DNA of 64,000 nucleotides from Craterostigma plantagineum (lineage: Eukaryota > Streptophyta > Magnoliopsida > Lamiales > Linderniaceae). Of this stretch, positions 38,801 through 47,648 are shown piece after piece (the first letter of the stretch is position 1; each line of letters begins with the position of its first letter). The stretch lies in NCBI GenBank assembly GCA_027422505.1, contig JAPQWV010000405.1:124001-188000 (forward strand), written 5' to 3'. A program made the position numbers and the translations under genes. The notes beneath the pieces were generated by a model that had not been told where the DNA came from, ran no database searches, and saw nothing but the letters and a program-made list of their open reading frames with translations.

Positions 38801-39333
38801 GCTGCTAGTTGGGAGTAATTTGAGCCCTCGTACAACGGAGTGTCTCCGGTTCGTAATTGCTCCACAAAGCGATTACAAAATATCGTATCATCGTTTGGCA
38901 TCATCGAACTACTTCCGGCAACATCAAAGTTGGTAGGAGTCATATAATTTTCATCGTAATTGAATCCATGACTTGCATCGAGATTTTCTGCATTAGAACC
39001 AAAGACATCACCCATCACTTGCTCAATATTAGAACCTGAACATGTACCTTCTTGAGTCGATTGAAACGACAAATATGATTCTTCCCCGTGTGCGAGCCAA
39101 TTGTAATAATTTGGCATAAAACCCTTCTTCAACAAATGAATATTGACGTCCATTGGAGGTAGAAATTGGAGATTCTCACATTTCTTGCACGGACAACGTA
39201 TCTCATTTCCGGGATCCTGCGAAGTTGCAAATTGAATAAAATGATCTACACCTCTCGAAAATTCATCATGGTCCTTCCTTCTATACATCCACTTACGTTT
39301 GTCAGCTAACCATTCGTACCTGTGATAATTCAT
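35887..39333 (-). CDS. CACTA transposase, TNP2 type
   Basis: Exons 39333..37046, 36973..36683, 36620..36527 and 36453..35887 give an open frame of 1079 residues. In order: a transposase-associated N-terminal domain with the CPCKKC zinc motif at 47-52, the tnp2 catalytic region (YLPLGPRLQRLY, SDGFTVHGQFGKQYSCWPV, DVMHIEKKVFENIF), a DUF4218 region ending GGPVHYRWMYPFER across the exon 1/2 border, and DUF4216 (VILFKCRWV ... YVLAQQCTQVFYVNYPSLKKDLTDW). After that point the frame seems to slip: the conserved-looking tail continues in another frame with the poly-Asp run, so the last 35 or so residues may be wrong or the gene slightly damaged. It cuts and joins element ends; activity is uncertain. 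Confidence 0.85.
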
Positions 39334-39343
39334 TTTTTATGGT

Positions 39344-39382
39344 AGATATATATATATATATAATATATATATATATATATAA
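39344..39382. repeat. (TA)n microsatellite upstream of the transposase gene
   Basis: Simple TA repeat with one interruption, just 11 bp before the transposase ATG on the minus strand. Confidence 0.9.
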
Positions 39383-40078
39383 TGCGGCTGTATCGAATTG
39401 CAAAATATATATTGTGTCGCGTGTATGTAATATATATGGACGAACGTTTTGAAAGGAATAGAGTTAGAGCTATAATACTCGAGTCTCACTTCAGAGTCAA
39501 GTATATAAAAAGCAAAGAGTCCCACGGTATTTCCGTAGCAAACTAAAGCGTTTTCTCATTTTCTGACATATAATATAAAAATAAAAATAAAGCAACCGCA
39601 AAAAACGGATCTGTGTTAGGATTTTTAGCTACAGTGACGGAAAAACCGCCGCAAACGCGGTACATGTCAGAACTGATGGACAAGGCCTTTTGGCGACGGA
39701 GTATTTGTTGCAAAATCAGCGACGGAAACTCTGCGACGGCAAATCGGTCGAAAAAAGTGGATAGATTCCACAATTATCCCACCGGAGGTTTACGACGGTT
39801 CTAGTCCGTCGCTAACAGATTATTTTTACGACTTTTCAGACCCGTTTCAGTATTTTCAAAGCGTTGACTTTTTCCGACGGAGTTGGCGTCGCTAATATTT
39901 AGCGACTATATTTTGGTCGCTATTTTCCGTGGCAAAGTTTTGCGACGGTTTATCCGTCGAACGGACCGTCGCTAATTAGGAACTTTTTTGTAGTGTAAGA
40001 TAACGTAGAAGAAATGCCAATAAAAGAAACCCTATTTTTGGTGGAGACGAAACTAAACTCCGTGGCCCTTTACAAGGA

Positions 40079-40504
40079 GGGGGTGTTCGTACGGTAATAC
40101 CGTACCGAACCGAACCGAAATTTCGGTACACACCTTATAGGTACCGAATATCGAACCGAATTTCTCGCTTCGGTATTCGTATTACCGAATTTTTTTCGGT
40201 ACCGAAATTTAAATAATAATAATAAAAAAATCGGTAATAATTAAATTAATATGTATATTAATATAATTATAATTTTATTTTCAATATTAATATAATAAAA
40301 TATATTTTAATTTTAAAATTTCGGTAATTCGGTATACCGAATTTACTGAAATTCAAAATCTGTACCGAACCGAATTTACCGAATACTGAATTTTTTTTAA
40401 GAACCGAATACCGAACCGAATTTTTCTGTTCGGTTCGATTTTGTACCGAAATTTCGGTATTTCGGTTTTTTTTGGTCGGTATACCGAATAACGAACACCG
40501 CTAG
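40079..40504. mobile_element. Insertion with ACCGAA-rich interior, absent from the duplicate copy
   Basis: The duplicated flank reads without a break at 45048-45060 (TTTACAAGGAGTTCAACCGC), whereas here about 425 bp interrupt it. The ends GGGGTGTTCGTACGG and CCGAATAACGAACACCGC form an imperfect inverted repeat. The interior is dominated by ACCGAA and TTCGGT phrases. End sequence resembles plant hAT-type elements, but I see no 8-bp duplication. Confidence 0.65.
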
Positions 40505-40622
40505 TTCAACCGCTACCATCGGATTCCCACTGAAATAACAGACACATCTTCCTTGCAGTATATATGCAGAAAATCGTACAACTTGAAAGTTAAAAAGAAT
40601 TACAACGTAAAAATAAAGAAAA

Positions 40623-40725
40623 ATGGGGAGGTCAACGACGATGGTAATGAGGTGCTTGTTGTAATAATTATTACAGGCACATGTTCTCGTAATTTTGCGA
40701 TGGGCAAAAATCTGGGGTACGGTGT
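40623..40725 (+). pseudogene. Truncated copy of RALF-like gene D (copy P)
   Basis: Nearly identical to the first 120 bp of gene D (45180). It carries a 19-bp deletion inside the signal peptide code that shifts the frame to a stop. It then loses all sequence after the GVI codons, where it runs directly into a TA microsatellite. The two conserved cysteines are gone. Upstream about 80 bp also match gene D. Confidence 0.85.

Positions 40726-40753
<28 letters not shown>
40726..40753. repeat. (TA)n microsatellite at the junction of the duplication units
   Basis: The left side is gene P (homologous to gene D up to GTGTTATA). The right side is homologous to the region following the TA tract at 30334-30357. 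This is the recombination joint of the tandem duplication. Confidence 0.85.
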
Positions 40754-40756
<3 letters not shown>

Positions 40757-40918
40757 AAAGGAGAGAGCTGCATGAGTTGCATGCACGGGTTGATACGTCG
40801 CACGTATAATAAATACTCATGGATTATGTGTACAAACATACAAAACATATTAATTAAACAATATAGTTATCCTAAAGCTCTATTTGTCTCCAAAAAATCG
40901 AATAAAACATGGTGATGA

Positions 40919-41115
40919 CTGGTGGCGAATGAAACTGGCAGGGTCCATTTTAATTGGACCCTTGCCCAATATTTTTAAAAAATTTCAATGGGGTCCTTTT
41001 GGTTTACTTATTTTTAATTTTTGTCCTAATATTATTTTTTCAGCCTAAATTATTAATAAATTTTTTTTCCCAGTGGGGTCCATGCACCCTACTGGATCTA
41101 CTCTAGCTCTGCCTC
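40919..41115. mobile_element. 197-bp insertion with perfect 9-bp target duplication
   Basis: TGGTGATGA flanks it on both sides (40910-40918 and 41116-41124). The ends are CTGGTGGCGAATGAAACTGG and CTACTCTAGCTCTGCCTC; only weak inverted similarity is visible. A 9-bp duplication points to a Mutator-like origin. The matching site in unit 1 (near 30765) is empty. Confidence 0.75.
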
Positions 41116-41129
41116 TGGTGATGATTATC

Positions 41130-42052
41130 CGGATGAATCGTCTGTCCCACTTTTTGTATCCCACTTCATGTCCCATTTAATCACTCACAGCCATAAAATT
41201 TTTGATCTAGTGGCTATCAGATTTTCTCACTATTTTAAATTATTTTAATTCCACAATTCACCAAATCATAAAATCACTATTATTTTATGTGATATATACA
41301 ATGTTTTAAAAAGCGCATTGCGCAAGCCGTAGCGTTTTAATTCCGATAGCGAGTAGTGTAAATAGCGTAGCGTATTGCGTGAGTATTTCGAGCAAATTAA
41401 TTTTAATAAAAAATTGCATCTATACAACATGTAACGGTATATTACACTACAATTCAGTTAAATAGTATATCATTCATCTTATAAAAAATAATAATAATTA
41501 GTTATTCTTTATTGACTTATTTTTAGCAATTTTGTAATTGTATTTCATCAAATTTCCAAGCTACTTGCACCGAAATATATAAAAATAATAATTATTATGA
41601 ATAAATTACACGGTACATCAATGTGTTACCATTTCAATCGATAATCTTAATATGGATCGCACGATGAATAAATCTACACATCACATGCCCTATTTTCATC
41701 AAATAATCAATTCCTCCCAAATAGCGCAATAGTTTTTAGAAAAGGCGTAAAAAGCACAAAAAGCGTGGAAAAGCGCAAAAAAGCGTACGCTTTTGGGGAA
41801 ATACGCGAAATACACAACGCTATATCGCGTTTTTGTGAAATTTTACGCTATATAGCGCGCACGCATCGCTTTTTAAAACAATGGATATGTATGATAAAAA
41901 CATATTGTCACCAATTTATTCGTTATGTTATGATTATCAAAATGATATCCGTATCTTATATTTTTTCGTTTCAGTAAGAATCATTAATTTTTAAATTTCG
42001 TACTTTGGGACATAGAGTGGGATACAAAAAGTGGGACAGACGATTTCATCCG
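41130..42052. mobile_element. MULE-type MITE with perfect 9-bp target duplication, itself split by another element
   Basis: ATGATTATC is present at 41121-41129 and 42053-42061. The ends CGGATGAATCGTCTGTCCCA and, reverse-complemented, CGGATGAAATCGTCTGTCCC match over about 50 bp with one indel. Without the nested insertion at 41299-41883 it would be about 330 bp. Its ends resemble those of the element at 29652-30000, so both belong to one family. Confidence 0.85.
41299..41883. mobile_element. GCG-rich element nested inside the MULE-type MITE, 585 bp
   Basis: The ends CAATGTTTTAAAAAGCG and, reverse-complemented, CATTGTTTTAAAAAGCG match at 16 of 17 bases. The flanks GATATATA (41291-41298) and GATATGTA (41884-41891) match at seven of eight, as expected for a hAT-type 8-bp duplication. 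Many TAGCG and AAGCG phrases lie inside. No coding capacity. Confidence 0.7.
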
Positions 42053-42259
42053 ATGATTATCAGCGAGGAAAGGATTCATTATTCAATAGTCGTCGCGACC
42101 CACAAGCCACTTTTAACTAACATAACATTCTTTCTTACTCCCTATATTTGGAAAATCCATCGACTGTGTACGATTAACCATCGGAAATATTTGATGAAAG
42201 AACGAAATGGAAGCTCCAAGAGAAGATTTCAATGGCCCTCGACAGAAGCTCTCTTCGAG

Positions 42260-42267
42260 TATAAATA
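42260..42267 (+). promoter_or_regulatory. TATA box of peptide gene B
   Basis: TATAAATA about 95 bp before the ATG, at the same position as in gene A, within a promoter nearly identical between the two copies. Confidence 0.7.
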
Positions 42268-42361
42268 CGCAACCGAAATGGAATACGAATTCTCATCTAG
42301 CCTTCCATTTTAAATACAATAAATAAAGCACATACAAAACATTCTATATTTAGTACGTACC

Positions 42362-42646
42362 ATGGCTAGATCATCATCATATTCAACGACAACATTGTTG
42401 ATGGGTTTGATGTTGTTATTTGCAGCGCTGCTCCTATCGGCCGCCGAGGGAAGAACATTATTCGCCAGATCATCGTCTTCATCGAATATTTCTTTGGAGA
42501 CAAAATACATTGGTTATCCTACGATTGGAAGGGATCCGCCTGCAAGAAGTGGGGCCCCCGGCTCGCCATCCAACAAATACTCGAGACGTTGTGAGCCAGT
42601 CGAAGGATGTCGAACGGGCAAGGGCCCCGGCGCCGCCTCCAATTGA
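42362..42646 (+). CDS. RALF-like small secreted peptide with two cysteines (copy B)
   Basis: 94 residues, the tandem duplicate of gene A with the same signal peptide and the same YIGYP(A/T)IG and C-x5-C-R motifs. It differs from A at about 15 residues, mostly in the mature part. The segment between the cysteines changes from GLPEG to EPVEG. Promoter (about 300 bp) and 3' flank are also duplicated. The frame is fully open and the TATA box is kept, so both copies are probably expressed. Confidence 0.72.
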   Translation: MARSSSYSTTTLLMGLMLLFAALLLSAAEGRTLFARSSSSSNISLETKYIGYPTIGRDPPARSGAPGSPSNKYSRRCEPVEGCRTGKGPGAASN

Positions 42647-42992
42647 TTAAAATGATTAAATAATAATCATCATAATATATCAATTATGTATGTATGTTGG
42701 TGCGTGCTGTCTTTCTTCTTCGATTTAAAACAATGGAAGATCATATCGTGATTGTTATTATTATTATAATATTAAAGTCATAATGATATTTCCATTGATA
42801 TGCGCCACCTTTCGTTTTTCTCGAGCAAGAATTGTTTTGTACCATTCTTCTCTCATTATAATGTGCCAATTCGAAACATGTCAATCAATATTAGTATCTA
42901 GAAAGTAATCGATTAGATGATAATAGACTACGAACAAAGGTTACCCACGTAAAAACAGCATATATATATAGATATGTATAAATTAACTAGTA
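42647..42992. other. 3' flank of gene B
   Basis: Closely similar to the flank of gene A (31331-31680). No gene. Confidence 0.7.
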
Positions 42993-43476
42993 CAGTAGAA
43001 ACTCTATAAATTAATACTCGATAATTTAATAAACTCTTTAATATAATATTTCTGGCCGGTCCCGACTCGGGGATAACGTACTAAACTAATAATTCTCTAA
43101 AATTATAAGATAATAGAGTTTTGAGATTTTCTATAGGTCCCGTATAAATTATAAATTAATAATTTCATAAAAACATTCCATAGTGTATTATATAAAAGAT
43201 ATATTTATTATTGTTACTTGAATGTTCATTAATACAATACGGATTATGATAGACTTGGAAGATTGAAGCTTTGATCATTAAATTGACGTTCATTAAAGAC
43301 ATAGGATATTAAAGGTTACTTGATGTTTGGAAAGTTTCAAATGTAATATACACTATAAATTAATTTTATTAATTTATCGATAAATTAATAATTATTATTT
43401 TATCGATTAATTAATAACTCTTTTAATTAATAAATTATGCTGGTTCCAAGCGTATTAATTTAAAGAGTTTCTACTG
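42993..43476. mobile_element. Emigrant-like MITE, 484 bp
   Basis: CAGTAGAAACTCTATAAATT at the left, and the same sequence with two or three changes in inverted form at the right. TA flanks are at 42991-42992 and 43477-43478. The corresponding point after gene A (near 31665) lacks it, which gives an empty site. It is related to the element at 15767-16421. Confidence 0.85.
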
Positions 43477-43478
43477 TA

Positions 43479-44489
43479 TATAAGTATAGACTGAGGAACA
43501 CTACATACTGATGTTTCGTGAGGTTATAAAATAGTTGCGTTTCTCATCTACTCAAATTGAAAATACTATAGGGCGTGTTCCAAAAGTTAAAGAATCGGTT
43601 TTTTTTTGTTTAGTACAATTATCTAAAATGAAAACAGAATAATGAACCGAAACTTTGGATTTAGTTTGGTTCGGTTGCTTAACCGAACAATTAAAACCAC
43701 AAATGGAAAGGCTAATTAGTCTATATTTGTAACTTAACGATGTGGTCAATATATGGTGTAGGTAATATGGATTCATATATTCATATCGTACGTTAAAATA
43801 TGATCAAATCTATAAGTTATTTACATCGATCAAACATGATTCATGACGTGCAATATCACTATATTAACGGTTTACTTTTTTTATTTCGTATGGGTTTTCT
43901 TTTTATTAAAACATTATAATTTCGTGCATTTATTCCCGACGTTATCATGTTTTAATTTTGCATAATCTTTTTCTATCATATTCCCTGACATCTAAACTAA
44001 TTTCCTTGTTTTTCATCTAACCGCGGACGTGTCATGTCTAAAATGTGTGGTCAAATGGATTCGTATTCATGACCTCTCTGATACTATGTTAAAGGATCAT
44101 ATCAACCTTTAAAAGTTGAAGGTACTGCGTATCATATTTTAAATAACTACAGTTTATTTCCAATAGGCCAGGAAAACATTAAAAAAGAAATTTTTGAAAA
44201 GATACCACATATTTATAACAATATGCTCCTTATTATATCTATAACACTTAGAAATTACATCGGTTATGATTTCTTACAAAAAACCACATACATACTTGCA
44301 GCTTCGCTCCATAACCCTTCTTACCGTGAACGCTAACTTATCTAGATAAAAATAACAACAATGAAAAATAACAATAAGAATGCTATAGTACCTCTCCTCA
44401 CCCTTATTATTACGAAATAAGCAAAATATAGCAGTAGTTACGTTATTATCAGCAAAATGATACTAACAATAATAATAGTGTGCAGTGCA
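43479..44489. other. Spacer between gene B and gene C
   Basis: The first 380 bp continue the similarity with unit 1 (31670-32040). The rest is AT-rich. A phrase near 44070-44095 (GACCTCTCTGATACTATGTT) looks like the remnant of a retroelement primer site. Confidence 0.45.
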
Positions 44490-44750
44490 TTAATTATGTA
44501 TTACTGTTAAATCCTTCTTGGCATCCTCGATCTCCCTAGCAGGACCATCACTACGGCATCTATCTATGGCCCTGCAAGGCCTATACCCTGGATCATTTAC
44601 GATGTCCGTGGGCCCGCCTCGTTTGCTTCGAGGATTGTCGTATCCTATCACACCATAGCCAAGATGCCTTGCGTTTATTGCTGGCGTTAATATGCATGCG
44701 ATTACCATAAGAATCGCAAGCGCAACGCTCATCGCAAGCTTCTTAGCCAT
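44490..44750 (-). CDS. RALF-like small secreted peptide with two cysteines (gene C)
   Basis: 86 residues on the opposite strand to its neighbours. Signal peptide AMSVALAILMVIACILTPA, then RHLGYGVIGYDNP at 28-40. The end block YRPCRAIDRCRSD (57-68) is very close to the RALF consensus (YRRGC...RCRS), with C59-x5-C65. The first RALF cysteine pair is missing, as in genes A, B and D. After the cysteines comes an acidic and basic tail of about 18 residues. A TATATAAG box lies near 44852-44859 on the minus strand. I see no second copy of C in the window. Confidence 0.75.
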   Translation of the reverse strand: MAKKLAMSVALAILMVIACILTPAINARHLGYGVIGYDNPRSKRGGPTDIVNDPGYRPCRAIDRCRSDGPAREIEDAKKDLTVIHN

Positions 44751-45179
44751 GGCTGCTTGTAATAATAACTTCCTATCTTCTGCTTATTCTTCTTCTTGTT
44801 ATTTTCTCTTTATTTTTCTTGGATGTTAGACTGCTTTGCATAATGCGAGCTTATATAGCAGGTGGTTTTCTTTCAGCTTCCTATAAAATTCCACGGCGAA
44901 GAGTAGGGATCAGTGCCCAACAGGCTTTGCATGAAATTAGGACTTTCAATGGATTTTAGTCGTTTAAAGAATATAAGATAACATAGAAGAAATGCCAATA
45001 AAAGAAACCCTATTTTTGGTGGAGGCACTAAACTCCCCGGCCCTTTACAAGGAGTTCAACCGCTACCATCGCATTCCAACTGAAATAACAGACACGTCTT
45101 CCTTGCAGTATATATTATATGCAGAAAATCGTACGACTTCAAAAGTTAAAAAATAATTACAACGTAAACATAAATAAAA
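44751..45179. promoter_or_regulatory. Divergent promoter of genes C and D; contains the CACTA empty site
   Basis: The region between the two divergent peptide genes. Positions 44950-45179 are the counterpart of 32370-32403 plus 39996-40622 and show the sequence before CACTA insertion: GAATATAAGATAAC without interruption. Confidence 0.75.
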
Positions 45180-45452
45180 ATGGGGAGGTCAACGACGATG
45201 GTAATAAGGTCTAATGTAATAATAACGGTGCTTGTTGTAATAATTATTATAGGCACATGTTCTTGTAATTTTGCGATGGGCGAAAATCTGGGGTACGGTG
45301 TTATAGGGAAGAACAAATCGCCTTACAATCAGTCGAAGCCCGTGCCGCCGGCGAACCCTTACAAGAGGCCATGCACGCCTAACCAAAAGTGTCGCGGCGA
45401 CGACGGTGGTAAAGCAGCAGAAGAAGAAGGCAATGAAAAGATCGATGATTAG
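45180..45452 (+). CDS. RALF-like small secreted peptide with two cysteines (gene D)
   Basis: 90 residues. The signal peptide is very rich in Ile/Val (NVIITVLVVIIIIGTCSC). The mature part reads NLGYGVIGKNK, then NPYKRPC at 59-65 and C71-R. ANPYKRPCTPNQKCR is a recognisable variant of the RALF end ANPYRRGC...RCR, which makes D the best single argument that the cluster is RALF-derived. An acidic tail (EEEGNEKIDD) follows. The first half is duplicated as pseudogene P at 40623. Confidence 0.77.
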   Translation: MGRSTTMVIRSNVIITVLVVIIIIGTCSCNFAMGENLGYGVIGKNKSPYNQSKPVPPANPYKRPCTPNQKCRGDDGGKAAEEEGNEKIDD

Positions 45453-46352
45453 TTAATTGTTTAGGCACTTTTAATCATTGGATATATGCAATTGATTATC
45501 TTCAGTATTAACTAAACGAATGAAGGTATAATTGAATTAGTTATTAGAAGAAGTACTTGCTTGGCCTCTAAATAGGCTTTTATAAGTTCTATAGTGTCGA
45601 GATAAATGTAATGTATATAAATTGTGTATCTGTGGACGTGTTGAGTCCGAGGTTGCGTAGCATGTATGTAATGTATATCCATATCGTACCACCTTGGAGC
45701 AATATATCTGCGATTGTTTGAAGATTTAGTTTATTATGTTCTTACATTATGATGCATCCTAAAATTTAAGTAAAGTAAGTTCAAATCTGTACTGTATGCT
45801 AGCTAATAAAGGGCTTGTCTTTCTCCTCTGAGCCTATTTGATAACTTTGTACGGAAAATTAGCGATAGACTGGTTTTTCAGTCAAAAATCTAGTTAGCTG
45901 TTTTCGTAACTCCCAAGTGTTCAGTCAGAGCAGAATCTTCACTTGGCTGGATAGAGAGATATTTTAATAAGGAATGTTCAGCATAAAAAAGGAAACTAAT
46001 TAGATTCACTATGTAAACAGCACTTCAGAAAGCCAATCCGATTACACTAACTAGAAAATATTTACTCAATTGATTTATTGAATCACCGTTTTCTTTTTGT
46101 ACATTAACTCTCTGACAAGTGTATGTCATGACATTGATGGTAAACTGCAATATAATACACATATAAATGCCCCCCCTTTTTTTGTAACTCGGAAAGAGGA
46201 CCGTTATTTGCACTATCCTTTTCCTTACTGTCTTCACGCCCAAACTACCACAAATCCCAAACACAAACTCCCAAGAACAAGTGAAAGTACCCTTTGTCTT
46301 TAACGCACACTTACACACACACACAGCACAGAGAAGACAGAGAAATCAAAAC
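45453..46352. other. Spacer, no gene seen
   Basis: AT-rich up to 46150, then the probable promoter and leader of the LRR gene starting at 46353. Confidence 0.45.
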
Positions 46353-47648
46353 ATGGCCGATAACACACGCCTTCTCTTCTTCTTCTTCTTCAATCTCCTC
46401 GTCTTCTTCAACACCACCCCTTCCCTATCACAGCCCTACACAATCCATCCTTCAGATTTATCAGCATTACAAGAAATAAAAAACTCCCTCGCAGAAATCC
46501 CATCTCTATCCTCTCCACCCTTCTTATCCTCTTGGAACTTCACCAATAATAACGACCCATGCTCCACTTTTGCAGGCGTGACTTGTTCTTCATCCAAGCG
46601 AGTCACCGTCCTCGCCCTAGGCACGGGCCTGGCCGGCTCTCTGGGCTTGGCCGGTTCGCTCTCACGAGCCATCTCACGGCTCACCGAGCTTACACAGCTC
46701 ATTCTATACGCCGGCTTAGTCACTGGTCCCATCCCATCTGAGCTGGGCTCGCTTCGCAAGCTTAGGGTCTTGTCTTTGACCAATAATCGGCTCATAGGTT
46801 CCATACCACCTTCGATATTCTCACTACCTAATCTGCACACTCTTGATCTGAGCCGTAATCAGCTTACTGGGAGGATTTCTTCGTCGGTAGTATCTGCGGC
46901 GGCTCAGCTCAAAGTTCTTGTTTTGGCGGGCAATGGGCTTTACGGGCAGGTACCTCGAACCTTACCGGGCAGTCTCTTACATTTGGATCTAAGCAGCAAC
47001 TTCTTCAGCGGAGTTTTGCCCTCGAGCATACCTCGCTCGCTTCGTTACTTCTCAGTTTCGAAGAACCGTTTGTGGGGTCCGCTTGATGGGTTTATTCAGG
47101 CGAGGGATTTGTCGTACTTGGATTTGAGCATGAACGGCTTCGACGGGCAGATTCCGCCGGAGCTTTTTGGCCGGAAAATCAAGTCGTTGTTTCTTCAGAG
47201 GAACAACCTATCCGGCGTTCTGCCGCCGCCGAGGGCCGCTGCTGCGTTTGACGGGTCTGTCTTTCAGCAGGTGGGTCCCACTTCCACCACCGTCGACTTG
47301 AGCCACAACCGCCTGACGGGCGCCGTGACGACGGCGTTTGTGAGCGTGGAGACGCTTTTCCTGAACAACAACGCGCTCACCGGCGATGTTCCGGCGGAGT
47401 ACGTGGAGAGCGTTAGGAGTGGTGCGATGAAGACGCTCTTTCTGCAGCACAATTACCTGACGGACTTTCCGCTGGGGGACGACGGTGGTTCTCTGCCTGA
47501 CACGGCGGCGGTGTGCGTCTCCTACAACTGCATGGAGGCTCCTCCGGCGGAGGCGTTGGCGGCTTGTCCGGCGAGCGCCGGAGGTCAGGCGGTGAGGCCT
47601 GCGAATCAGTGCGCTAGAGTTCGTCGCAACGGTGATTGGTTGGATTAA
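46353..47648 (+). CDS. Secreted leucine-rich repeat protein (DRT100/PII-2-like receptor-like protein without membrane span)
   Basis: Intronless, 431 residues. A signal peptide with a Phe/Leu run (LLFFFFFNLLVFF) and an LRR N-terminal cap (DLSALQEIKNSL ... SSWNF ... DPCSTFAGVTC) come first. About eleven extracellular plant-type LRRs follow (LSLTNNRLIGSIPPSIFSL, LDLSRNQLTGRI, LDLSSNFFSGVLP, LFLQRNNLSGVLP). The C-terminal cap has CVSYNCM and CARVRR. No transmembrane helix or kinase follows, so the product should be apoplastic or need a partner. The ATG at 46353 sits right before the signal peptide; the frame is open upstream without an ATG. Confidence 0.88.
   Translation: MADNTRLLFFFFFNLLVFFNTTPSLSQPYTIHPSDLSALQEIKNSLAEIPSLSSPPFLSSWNFTNNNDPCSTFAGVTCSSSKRVTVLALGTGLAGSLGLAGSLSRAISRLTELTQLILYAGLVTGPIPSELGSLRKLRVLSLTNNRLIGSIPPSIFSLPNLHTLDLSRNQLTGRISSSVVSAAAQLKVLVLAGNGLYGQVPRTLPGSLLHLDLSSNFFSGVLPSSIPRSLRYFSVSKNRLWGPLDGFIQARDLSYLDLSMNGFDGQIPPELFGRKIKSLFLQRNNLSGVLPPPRAAAAFDGSVFQQVGPTSTTVDLSHNRLTGAVTTAFVSVETLFLNNNALTGDVPAEYVESVRSGAMKTLFLQHNYLTDFPLGDDGGSLPDTAAVCVSYNCMEAPPAEALAACPASAGGQAVRPANQCARVRRNGDWLD

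Larger units (their letters stand above)
32404..39995 (-). mobile_element. CACTA (En/Spm) transposon, 7.6 kb, apparently with both genes
   Basis: The left end starts CACTACAAAAAGTGTC and the right end finishes TTTTTTGTAGTG, the hallmark CACTA termini. The 3-bp target duplication is TAA (32401-32403 and 39996-39998). Within 500 bp of the left end there are eight GCGACGG motifs, and several more in both orientations near the right end (39640-39980); these subterminal repeats are TNPA-type binding sites in known elements. It carries two minus-strand genes: a TNP2-type transposase (35887-39333) and a TNPA-like gene (33200-34975). A paralogous empty site at 44957-45007 confirms both borders. Confidence 0.95.

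Noticed and set aside
44060..44110. Possible retrotransposon primer site near GATACTATGTTAAA
   Set aside because: No LTR or coding remnant on either side; too short to call an element.
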